A stretch of 64,000 nucleotides of DNA, from NCBI RefSeq assembly GCF_030326305.1, contig NZ_JACAKB010000001.1, forward strand, positions 157,027 to 221,026, in the 5' to 3' direction. Positions 16,124 to 24,051 of this stretch are shown in pieces (the stretch's first letter is position 1; every line of letters starts with the position of its first letter). Below the pieces are notes generated by a model. The model ran no database searches. It saw only the letters and a program-made list of their open reading frames with translations, and was not told where the DNA came from. The position numbers and the translations under genes were made by a program. The DNA comes from Myroides odoratimimus. GTDB taxonomy: Bacteria > Bacteroidota > Bacteroidia > Flavobacteriales > Flavobacteriaceae.

Positions 16124-17314
16124 TTAGAATAGACTAATCTGTCCGTCTTGTTCAGCTTTGACTATTTTCTTTTCTTTTTTCTTCTCTTTCTTTTCTTTTT
16201 GTTCACTAGGCTCAACCTCGATCATTTCTACATCAAATATTTCTATTTGCATAACATCTTGACTATATGGGATGTCTTCTTCTTCAGTAAGTAGCGTATT
16301 CATTTCTTGTTCTGACTGTGACGAGATGATAGGTTCGTGATTGATAAGATCTTGTTCATCTACATTAATACCTGTTTTAGCAATATTAAATAACTCATTG
16401 TATTTAGGGTCACTGAAGGTTACTTGTTCTGCTGTATTCTTTTTTTCTAAAGGCGGTGCAGGGTCTTCTGTAGTAATTCTCTCCCAATCTAACTTAGGTT
16501 GGCTTTCTGGTATGTTTGTCATGAATAAGTCTTCCTCAGTGCTGTAGATCGTTTCTTGAGTAGGGAATGTTTCAGATGTAGTATTAGATTCCTCTGTAGA
16601 AACTATTGTTTCTTCTGTCACATCCATCTCGCTCTTTTGACATGAAGTTTGGTCTAAAGGGAGCTCGTTATCAGGGATTACTTCTTCCTCTACAGAAGGA
16701 GTAAACAACTCTTCTAACGTATGAGGCAAAGTAGATACTGTCTCATGAGACACTTCTTCATTTGGAGTATCTATTTCTTCTTCGTGATCACTAAAGGCAT
16801 CTGTCATATCAAATAGGATAGGTATTTCTACTTGATTAGGATCTACTGTATGTGTGTCTTCTGTACCTTCTAGTACTAAGATTCTCTCTGGCTTAGACTC
16901 AGTAATCTCAATAGAATTATCTTCTACTAAGTCTTCGTCTATAATAGTGATATCTTCTTCTTTGGCGAAGATATCTAGCTTATTATGTAGTTCAGAGATA
17001 AGTCTTTTTATCTTTTTGATATGTAGGTTATCACTGAATAATTCTTTTTCGTGAACAGCTTCTAGAAGCTTATACATAGAGTACGCTTCATGGTATTTCA
17101 ATACTAATGAATGCTTTTTATTATGATCAAGAATAGAAACTTGTTTCTGTATTGTTTTTGCTTTATCTTCTAACTTATTGATTAAATCTTCTTTGATGCT
17201 TATTAGTAATGCGTCTGTGACATTCTCTACAATATAGTCATCCGTATGCTTAACCATTTTGATGACTGTAAGCAATACGTCATTATTTAATTTAAGTTGA
17301 ATTTTTGCAATCAT
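16124..17314 (-). CDS. acidic low-complexity protein with a clamp-binding-like C-terminus
   Basis: 396 residues from the ATG at 17314; a TTG at 17350 would add twelve residues. The first 140 residues are helical and mixed-charge; residues about 140-370 are strongly acidic and low-complexity (many Glu, Thr, Ser), likely disordered. The C-terminus is a lysine/glutamate stretch followed by QDGQISLF. QISLF fits the bacterial sliding-clamp-binding pentapeptide (consensus QL[SD]LF), which is often at the very end of clamp-interacting proteins. If functional, this protein would be tethered to replication forks. I do not recognise the family. Convergent with the Sel1/Hsp90 operon, with its own terminator. 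Confidence 0.75.
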   Translation of the reverse strand: MIAKIQLKLNNDVLLTVIKMVKHTDDYIVENVTDALLISIKEDLINKLEDKAKTIQKQVSILDHNKKHSLVLKYHEAYSMYKLLEAVHEKELFSDNLHIKKIKRLISELHNKLDIFAKEEDITIIDEDLVEDNSIEITESKPERILVLEGTEDTHTVDPNQVEIPILFDMTDAFSDHEEEIDTPNEEVSHETVSTLPHTLEELFTPSVEEEVIPDNELPLDQTSCQKSEMDVTEETIVSTEESNTTSETFPTQETIYSTEEDLFMTNIPESQPKLDWERITTEDPAPPLEKKNTAEQVTFSDPKYNELFNIAKTGINVDEQDLINHEPIISSQSEQEMNTLLTEEEDIPYSQDVMQIEIFDVEMIEVEPSEQKEKKEKKKEKKIVKAEQDGQISLF

Positions 17315-17350
17315 TTTATTCGTGAAAAAGGCTTGTTTATTTACGTTCAA

Positions 17351-17715
17351 GAAAGTTCACAAAATAATGAAAAATTATTGTAAGTGCTACGTATTTAGGG
17401 GAAAATATTATTAATTAGAGCGGGTTAAGACGATTTATAGACTAGAATAAATAGTTGTTTTTGTAATGAATTGATTTGTTTGGTTTTATGTTTTTGTAAA
17501 GCTCTTTTTTTCTTGAGTTATCTAATGAAATTATTGATATAAATGAAGATATATAAAATTGTTATTCAAAGGATTGCTTCTAACCCTATGTTTATTGGGT
17601 AAAAGAAGTCGCATTACGTGGTTTAATGGTTTTTTATCAGTAACTTTAATAAGTGAAACAAGGCAAACACCTTGCTTCATATAGACAGAACTAATAATAT
17701 TAAAAATAGTAAGAT
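17351..17715. other. ldhA upstream region with two hairpins
   Basis: No gene is seen. Two imperfect hairpins precede ldhA: CTTCTAACCC against GGGTAAAAGAAG (about 17580-17609) and GAAACAAGG against CCTTGCTTC (17655-17677). Either could be a leader structure or an operator; neither matches the Rex box that controls ldh genes in some bacteria. Confidence 0.5.
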
Positions 17716-18714
17716 ATGAAGATTGCTTTTTTTTCTACGCAACCTTATGATGTAACATTCTTTGATAAGGAGAATAAACAATTTGGCTTTGAATTAGAAT
17801 ACTTTGAAACAGGTTTGGATGAACAAACAGTAAATGTGATTACAGAAGGGACTGATGTGGTATGTGTATTCGTAAATGATAAAGTAGATGCTGAGGTGAT
17901 TAGTAATCTAGCGAAGAAAGATGTTAAATATATCGCGCTTCGCTGTGCAGGGTTTAATAATGTAGACTTGGATGCTGCTCATAAACATAATATACGAGTT
18001 TGTCGTGTACCTGCGTATTCTCCAGAAGCAGTAGCAGAGCATACGCTAGCTATGTTATTTACTATTAATAGAAAGATTCACAAGGCGTATAACCGCGTTA
18101 GAGAACAGAATTTCTCTTTAAATGGATTGTTAGGAACGAATATCTATAAAAAGACGGTGGGTATTATAGGAACAGGTAATATTGGTGCAGTTTTTTGTCG
18201 TATGATGAAAGCTTTAGGTACTGAAGTGCTAGCTTATGATATTTATAAAAATGAACAATTAGAAGCTGAAGGGATTCGTTATGTAGAATTAGAAGAGCTA
18301 TTTACGAAGTCTGATATTATTTCACTACACTGTCCGCTTACACCAGATACGATGCATCTGATTAATGAAGATACGATTAGTAAAATGAAAGATGGAGTAA
18401 TGCTGATTAATACGAGTAGAGGTAAACTGATCGATACACACGCTATTATACAAGGGCTTAGAGCAAAGAAAATAGGTGCTTTGGGAATAGATGTATACGA
18501 GCAAGAAGAGAAGGTATTCTTTAGAGATTTATCAGGAACAATATTAGAGGATGAACGTTTACAATTATTAACTTCATTCCCAAATGTATTAGTAACTGCT
18601 CATCAGGCTTTCTTTACAGATGAAGCGCTGACTCAGATAGCTTTTATTACATTAGATAACCTAAAACAACTTAAAACGAATAATGAGATAGTAGGTAGAA
18701 ATGCTGAACTATAA
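17716..18714 (+). CDS. ldhA: D-lactate dehydrogenase (D-isomer-specific 2-hydroxyacid dehydrogenase)
   Basis: 332 residues. It reduces pyruvate to D-lactate with NADH. Very close in pattern to E. coli LdhA: VKYIALRCAGFNNVDLDAA near residue 70-88, VPAYSPEAVAEH, the Rossmann motif GTGNIG (152-157), SLHCPLTPDT and NTSRGKLID with catalytic R235, the acid residue around 262-265, and the catalytic histidine H296 in AHQAF. Monocistronic: a 365-base leader region precedes it and a good terminator follows. Confidence 0.95.
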   Translation: MKIAFFSTQPYDVTFFDKENKQFGFELEYFETGLDEQTVNVITEGTDVVCVFVNDKVDAEVISNLAKKDVKYIALRCAGFNNVDLDAAHKHNIRVCRVPAYSPEAVAEHTLAMLFTINRKIHKAYNRVREQNFSLNGLLGTNIYKKTVGIIGTGNIGAVFCRMMKALGTEVLAYDIYKNEQLEAEGIRYVELEELFTKSDIISLHCPLTPDTMHLINEDTISKMKDGVMLINTSRGKLIDTHAIIQGLRAKKIGALGIDVYEQEEKVFFRDLSGTILEDERLQLLTSFPNVLVTAHQAFFTDEALTQIAFITLDNLKQLKTNNEIVGRNAEL

Positions 18715-18742
18715 CTGATTTATTTTTGAGATTTTATGTAAG

Positions 18743-18780
18743 ACAAGTAGGGTAATTAGATTACTCTACTTGTTTTTTTT
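18743..18780 (+). terminator. ldhA terminator
   Basis: ACAAGTAG (18743-18750) with inner GTAA pairs with TTAC and CTACTTGT (ending 18772), then eight T. Confidence 0.85.
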
Positions 18781-18822
18781 TATATAATATCCATATCTTT
18801 AAATGTTAATAGAAGAGTTATC

Positions 18823-21588
18823 ATGCGAAGATTTCCAGAAGACATATCATTTAAATATCCTTGGCGTTCTTATCAGGCACGTGTTCTAGATAACCTAGAA
18901 TACCATTTAGATAATCATAAATTACACGTTATAGCGCCTCCTGGCTCTGGTAAGACAGTTTTAGGGTTAGAGGTCATGTTAAGAATAAATAAACCTACGC
19001 TAATTCTAGCTCCAAGTATTGCTATTAAACAGCAATGGATAGATCGTTTCTGTGAACTTTTTCTGCAAGTAGAAACTAAGCCAGATTGGATATCGACTGA
19101 TATATATAACCCTTCATTTGTGACAGTTTGTACTTACCAAGGGCTATATGCTGCTTTTAATAATACGATAGAAAAGGAAGAAGAAGAGGAGTTTGATACA
19201 GAAGAAGATTCTATTGAAAATAAGAGTAGTAATAAGGAGCAACAATCTAAAATAATCAAAGTCTTAAAGAAGAAGGGAGTCAAAACTATTATAGCTGATG
19301 AAGCTCATCATTTAAAAAACGCTTGGTGGACAGCTATTACAGCTTTAGTTGATGAGATAGACCCTAAAGTAGTAGGGCTTACAGCAACGCCTCCTTATGA
19401 TGTGTCAATGGCAGAATGGAGAAGATATATCGCCCTAAACGGTGAGGTAGATGAAGAGATATCTGTGCCTGAATTAGTAAAGGATTATGACTTATGTCCA
19501 CATCAGGATTTTATTTATTTTAATGTTCCTGCTAGTAATGAGCGAGAGGCACTTCTCAAAAGTAGAAATAAAGTATATGAGTTATATCAAAAGCTTATAG
19601 AGGAGCGGGCGATGCTGGAGGAGTTAAGTAGTAGTCAACTATTAATAGATCCAGAAAACCATTTGAATTGGATATATGATAATACAGAGCACTTCTTTGC
19701 TTGCTTAGTTTATATCCATCATTTTGATGTTGAATTAGCAAAGAGTAAGCTGTATATCCTTGGGAATACTGATATAGAAATACCTCCACTGAATTTTGTG
19801 TGGATGGAGAAGGTTATACAGTTTTATTCAGCTAAAGGGAGTGGCTTTTTCGAGAACGAAGAAGAGCATAAAGAAGAAGTAACTAAGCTCTTTAATCGAT
19901 TGCGTCACTATGGCGCAATGAACCAAGGACAAGTCCAATTTAGTAATAATACCAAACAGAATGACTTATTGACCTCTAGTGTGAATAAGTTAGAGAGTAT
20001 TCATGAGATTATAAAGCTAGAATATTCAATGCTTCAGTCTTCTTTGCGTTTAGTCGTTTTGGCTGACTTTATCTATAAAGAGTATCATGTAAGTACAGCT
20101 ATAAATGACATAGAAATAAGTAAGTTAGGAGTCTTGCCTATATTCGAATATCTTAGGCGTACACCTATCAGTACAGAGCTGAAGATGGGGGTATTATCAG
20201 GTACATTAGTAATCATTCCTATTATAGCAGTACCTTTACTATTAGAGTTGTCTATTACGGCTGTTGGTAAAGAGATTATCTGTAAACCTATTGTTTATGA
20301 TTCTAATTATGTTGAGGTTGTTGTAAGCGACTCTACTAGGCATCAAGTTGTTGCTTTAATAACACAGCTTTTTGAAAAAGGAGAGATAGAAGTGTTAATT
20401 GGTACTAAGGCTTTACTAGGAGAAGGATGGGATGCACCATCTATTAATTCTCTTATTTTAGCGAGTTATGTAGGTTCTTTTGTAATGTCTAATCAGATGA
20501 GAGGACGCGCTATTAGAAGCTTAAAAAATGATCCTAACAAAACTTCTAATATATGGCATTTGGTTAGTATTGATCCTTATGTGGAAAATGGAGGAACAGA
20601 TATTTCTTTTTTAACAAGACGCTTTAGAGGTTTTGTTGGTGTGTCTAATGATGCTGTATTAGAAGATGTAGAGATATCTAATGGAACAAGTAGATTGAGA
20701 TTACCTTTACATTTGGACTCTATAGAAGCAATCAAAGAACAAAATGACAGAAGCTTTTTATTAGCTAGACAACGTGATTTACTACATAAAAGATGGCAAA
20801 TAGGAATAGCGAAAGGGACTTCTTTAATTAATGCTATAGAGGCTCCTTTTATTGAGCGCAATAAGAGAGAGACGGCTAGCGAAGTTGAGTCTCTTTATAC
20901 TCGTAAAACCATAGAGGCCTCTATATTTTCTTTAGTAGGGGTAGTCTCATTATATTTTTTCAATCAAATATTTGATCTAATATGGACTTCCTTGATTAGT
21001 GGTGGTCTTACGATGAAGAGGATTATTTGGGTTTTAGTAAATGGAGGTATATTCGGTTTTATTTTTAAGTTTGGTAAACAAGGTATTAAAACACTCAAAA
21101 TAGCGAGAAGCTATAGAGATGTAAGCCATGATTTGTTTCCTATTGCAAGAACTTTGTTGAAAACATTATGTCACTTCGGTCTAATCAAAACAGAATATAA
21201 GAGTTTTACTATTATAGGTAATGTTAGTTTTGTAGGAGAAGTAAACTTCGCATTAAAAGGAGGAAGTATTATAGAGCGTAAGTTATTTATCAAGAGTTTA
21301 AAAGAAATACTTAGCCCAGTAGAGAATCCTCGTTATGTGATAGAACGCAAATCTTTTGTTGCCTTTTATGGAACGTCTTCAGATTATCACGCAGTACCAG
21401 AATGTATCGGAGTGAATCAGAAAAGAGTGCAGTACTTTGAAGCTGAATGGAAAGCATCAGTAGGGAAGTGTAATATTATTTATACCCGAACTCCTGAAGG
21501 AAGAAAAGAGCTGTTGCGCACTAGATTATTAGCTGTAGCTAACCTATTATCTGATCGGCCTATTTTAGAAGAAGATGTATGGAAATAA
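18823..21588 (+). CDS. superfamily 2 DEAH helicase with an internal membrane hairpin
   Basis: 921 residues. Helicase motifs are intact: Q-like YPWRSYQ, Walker A PPGSGKT (39-45), motif II DEAH (159-162), motif III TATP (187-190), and motif VI QMRGRAIRS near residue 557-565, preceded by GTKALLGEGWDAP. A glutamate-rich insert (about 118-145) lies before DEAH. Unusual features are a hydrophobic stretch around 460-485, and two strong hydrophobic segments around 700-765 separated by a short loop, which suggest membrane attachment. The last 170 residues form an unrecognised domain (SFVAFYGTSSDYHAVPE). Function unknown; a role in defence or in membrane-associated nucleic-acid processing is possible but unproven. 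Confidence 0.88.
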   Translation: MRRFPEDISFKYPWRSYQARVLDNLEYHLDNHKLHVIAPPGSGKTVLGLEVMLRINKPTLILAPSIAIKQQWIDRFCELFLQVETKPDWISTDIYNPSFVTVCTYQGLYAAFNNTIEKEEEEEFDTEEDSIENKSSNKEQQSKIIKVLKKKGVKTIIADEAHHLKNAWWTAITALVDEIDPKVVGLTATPPYDVSMAEWRRYIALNGEVDEEISVPELVKDYDLCPHQDFIYFNVPASNEREALLKSRNKVYELYQKLIEERAMLEELSSSQLLIDPENHLNWIYDNTEHFFACLVYIHHFDVELAKSKLYILGNTDIEIPPLNFVWMEKVIQFYSAKGSGFFENEEEHKEEVTKLFNRLRHYGAMNQGQVQFSNNTKQNDLLTSSVNKLESIHEIIKLEYSMLQSSLRLVVLADFIYKEYHVSTAINDIEISKLGVLPIFEYLRRTPISTELKMGVLSGTLVIIPIIAVPLLLELSITAVGKEIICKPIVYDSNYVEVVVSDSTRHQVVALITQLFEKGEIEVLIGTKALLGEGWDAPSINSLILASYVGSFVMSNQMRGRAIRSLKNDPNKTSNIWHLVSIDPYVENGGTDISFLTRRFRGFVGVSNDAVLEDVEISNGTSRLRLPLHLDSIEAIKEQNDRSFLLARQRDLLHKRWQIGIAKGTSLINAIEAPFIERNKRETASEVESLYTRKTIEASIFSLVGVVSLYFFNQIFDLIWTSLISGGLTMKRIIWVLVNGGIFGFIFKFGKQGIKTLKIARSYRDVSHDLFPIARTLLKTLCHFGLIKTEYKSFTIIGNVSFVGEVNFALKGGSIIERKLFIKSLKEILSPVENPRYVIERKSFVAFYGTSSDYHAVPECIGVNQKRVQYFEAEWKASVGKCNIIYTRTPEGRKELLRTRLLAVANLLSDRPILEEDVWK

Positions 21589-21590
21589 AT

Positions 21591-21616
21591 ATCCCCTTAC
21601 TGATAGGTAAGGGGAT
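21591..21616. terminator. hairpin between convergent genes
   Basis: ATCCCCTTAC (21591-21600) pairs perfectly with GTAAGGGGAT (21607-21616). No long T run follows on either strand, so termination strength is uncertain. Confidence 0.6.
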
Positions 21617-21651
21617 GATAAGTAATAATTGTTCTAACTAACTCAATTCAC

Positions 21652-24021
21652 TTAATTACTTCTGTTTTTATCTTCGAAATTTGCTTCTTTTATTGCTTTT
21701 TTGTTCTTAGAGTTGCCGAATGTATAGGATGCACTTATACTGAATCTACGAGAGTTCCAAGAGTTCTTGAAAGACTGTACATTGTCTTTGTAATAAGAAG
21801 TACCATTGCTCTTACCAGTATTGAAGATGTCCTGTATATTCATATTAATATTCAGTTTTTTGTCAAGTAAAGCTAGCTTAGCCCCAAATGAGAGTGAGCT
21901 ATATGAGCTGTATCTTGTATTGTCTTCTTTATGTGGTATTTGGTGATACCAGTTAAGTAATAGTTTTAAGGTCTTTGCGTTATTCACAGAGAATGTGTTC
22001 TGTGAATAGTAATCAAATAAGTTCCCTTTTAACCCTACTTGTGTTGCTTCTTCATTTCTGTAATACGGAGATGACATTATGTATTCTAATCCTGAATTTG
22101 TCTCCCACCAGGCTGTTAACGCATTGTTATAAGAGATGTCCATACCATAGTTATCACTGTTAAGCATATTGTATGTAGAACTCATAAATACACCATCTAC
22201 ATACTTATTCATATAATCAAACTGATCAGTCATATGGTAGTAATTAAGATTAACAGATAATGCACCATTATATACATAACTTAATTCGTAGTTGTTTGTA
22301 TAAGAAGGATTAAGTTCAGGATTACCTTGATGATATGTATAACTGTTAGAATAATACTTAAACGGATTTAAGACATTAGAGTATGGTCTATTAATACGCT
22401 TAGAGTAATTAAAACTAAATGAGTGTGTCTCATTAGGCGTGAATGATACGTACGCTGTAGGGAACCACTTACCATAAGACTTTGTGAATTTCTCATTATT
22501 ATCTACTTGATGACCTTTTGCCTCTGTTTGCTCATAGCGCATTCCACCTTTTACACTCCACTTATCCGTTAGCTGTTTAGTAAAACTTAGGTATGCAGCA
22601 TAGTTATCTTCAGTGTAGTTAAATCGATTGCTCTTTAGAGGATCTAATGTAGTATTGCCATTTTTAATATTGAAATAAGTTACTTGAGCTTTGTTGTCAT
22701 AAGTAGTATACTTTGCTCCAAACTCTACTTCTGCCCAAGGCAAGTGATAAGTTAAATCCGCATTTAGACTATATACACTATACTTAAGCGTATTAGTATA
22801 GGTATTATATCTTCTAAGTACAGAGCTATTATCAAATTCTTTGATATCAAATGATTGGTCTGGCGAATTAGAGAAATAGTTAGCACCTACCGCTATTTTA
22901 CTTCCTAATGTATCTAGTTTTTGATCAAAGAATAGATTAGCTGTATGATAGTTATTTTTAGTATAAGATCGGTTTACTGAATTAATAATAGAATCAGTTG
23001 CTGTAAAAGGATAACTTTTATAAGTAGAAGTTGTAAAGGCTCTAGGATCCCCAGAGAATTTAGTATAATTGTATGAACCTCCTATTACAGCATTGTCTGT
23101 TAGTTGATAGTTCGTAGTGATGCTCGCTCCTCTATTTTTATAAGAAGATTCATTTAAAGAGTTGTTGCCTAAGTACCTCTTATCATCTTGATAAGTGTTG
23201 TCGTTTGTATTGGCATTATTGCTATTATTGATATTGCCTTTAAGCATCACACTCCACTTCTTATTTTGATAATTTAAACTACCATTACTACCCCCAGAGT
23301 TGTAGTTGTTATGAGAATAATTAGAACTTACTGTTCCATATACTCCCATACGCTTGTTCTTTTTTAAGATAATATTGATAATACCTGCATTACCACTCGC
23401 TTCATATTTAGCAGAAGGAGTTGTGATTACTTCTATTTTTTCGATATCATCTGATCGCAGTGTACGCAGATAGTTTGTTAGTGCATCCCCTTGTAGTTCT
23501 AGCATTCTATCATCTACCATTATACGTACATTGTTTTTACCACTGATACTGATTTTGTCGTTTTGTACTTTGACCATTGGAGTAGTAGCTAGTGCTTCTA
23601 GTGCATCCATTCCTTGAGAAGCGATACTATTTGCTGTATTGTACACCAGTCTGTCTACTTTTCTCTCTACTAATCTTTTTTCAGCATGTAGAACGATTTC
23701 ATCTAATTGTTGCTCATTTTTTACAGAGATGTTTTTCAGATCGATATCACTATGAACTGCTAGTTGTTGTTCATTTATTAATTGACCTAAGTGGAATATC
23801 TTAAGTACATAATCTCCTTGGGCAATATCCTCCATACTGAATAGACCTGTTTCGTCAGAGAAACTCTGTTTTACAAAAGTATCATTAGGTCGAAATAGTT
23901 GTATCTCTGCATAATCTACAGGTTTGTCAGATTGGTCTAGCACAGTCCCCTTGATAGAAGACTGTGCTAGTATGAATTGACTACATAGAATAGTTAAAAG
24001 TAATGTGAATAAATTTTTCAT
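21652..24021 (-). CDS. outer-membrane beta-barrel receptor, TonB-dependent-receptor-like
   Basis: 789 residues. A signal peptide (MKNLFTLLLTILCSQFILAQ) is followed by a carboxypeptidase-regulatory-like beta-sandwich (about 22-110), a plug domain (about 120-215, with VITTPSAKYEASGNAGIINI), and a large beta-barrel ending in an aromatic strand (FSISASYTFG) and a charged tail. This is the Bacteroidota outer-membrane beta-barrel family (OMP_b-brl_3 type). There is no SusD partner, so a glycan-uptake assignment is not supported; substrate unknown. It is 30 bases downstream of a paralog on the same strand. Confidence 0.9.
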   Translation of the reverse strand: MKNLFTLLLTILCSQFILAQSSIKGTVLDQSDKPVDYAEIQLFRPNDTFVKQSFSDETGLFSMEDIAQGDYVLKIFHLGQLINEQQLAVHSDIDLKNISVKNEQQLDEIVLHAEKRLVERKVDRLVYNTANSIASQGMDALEALATTPMVKVQNDKISISGKNNVRIMVDDRMLELQGDALTNYLRTLRSDDIEKIEVITTPSAKYEASGNAGIINIILKKNKRMGVYGTVSSNYSHNNYNSGGSNGSLNYQNKKWSVMLKGNINNSNNANTNDNTYQDDKRYLGNNSLNESSYKNRGASITTNYQLTDNAVIGGSYNYTKFSGDPRAFTTSTYKSYPFTATDSIINSVNRSYTKNNYHTANLFFDQKLDTLGSKIAVGANYFSNSPDQSFDIKEFDNSSVLRRYNTYTNTLKYSVYSLNADLTYHLPWAEVEFGAKYTTYDNKAQVTYFNIKNGNTTLDPLKSNRFNYTEDNYAAYLSFTKQLTDKWSVKGGMRYEQTEAKGHQVDNNEKFTKSYGKWFPTAYVSFTPNETHSFSFNYSKRINRPYSNVLNPFKYYSNSYTYHQGNPELNPSYTNNYELSYVYNGALSVNLNYYHMTDQFDYMNKYVDGVFMSSTYNMLNSDNYGMDISYNNALTAWWETNSGLEYIMSSPYYRNEEATQVGLKGNLFDYYSQNTFSVNNAKTLKLLLNWYHQIPHKEDNTRYSSYSSLSFGAKLALLDKKLNINMNIQDIFNTGKSNGTSYYKDNVQSFKNSWNSRRFSISASYTFGNSKNKKAIKEANFEDKNRSN

Positions 24022-24051
24022 CGTTAGTTAGTTGTAGTAGGGTGTATTATA

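Noticed and set aside
17655-17677. Rex operator before ldhA
   Set aside because: The palindrome lacks the TTGTGAA/TTCACAA arms expected for Rex.
18823-21588. Type I or III restriction helicase subunit
   Set aside because: There is no adjacent methyltransferase or specificity gene, and no nuclease motif was recognised in the protein.
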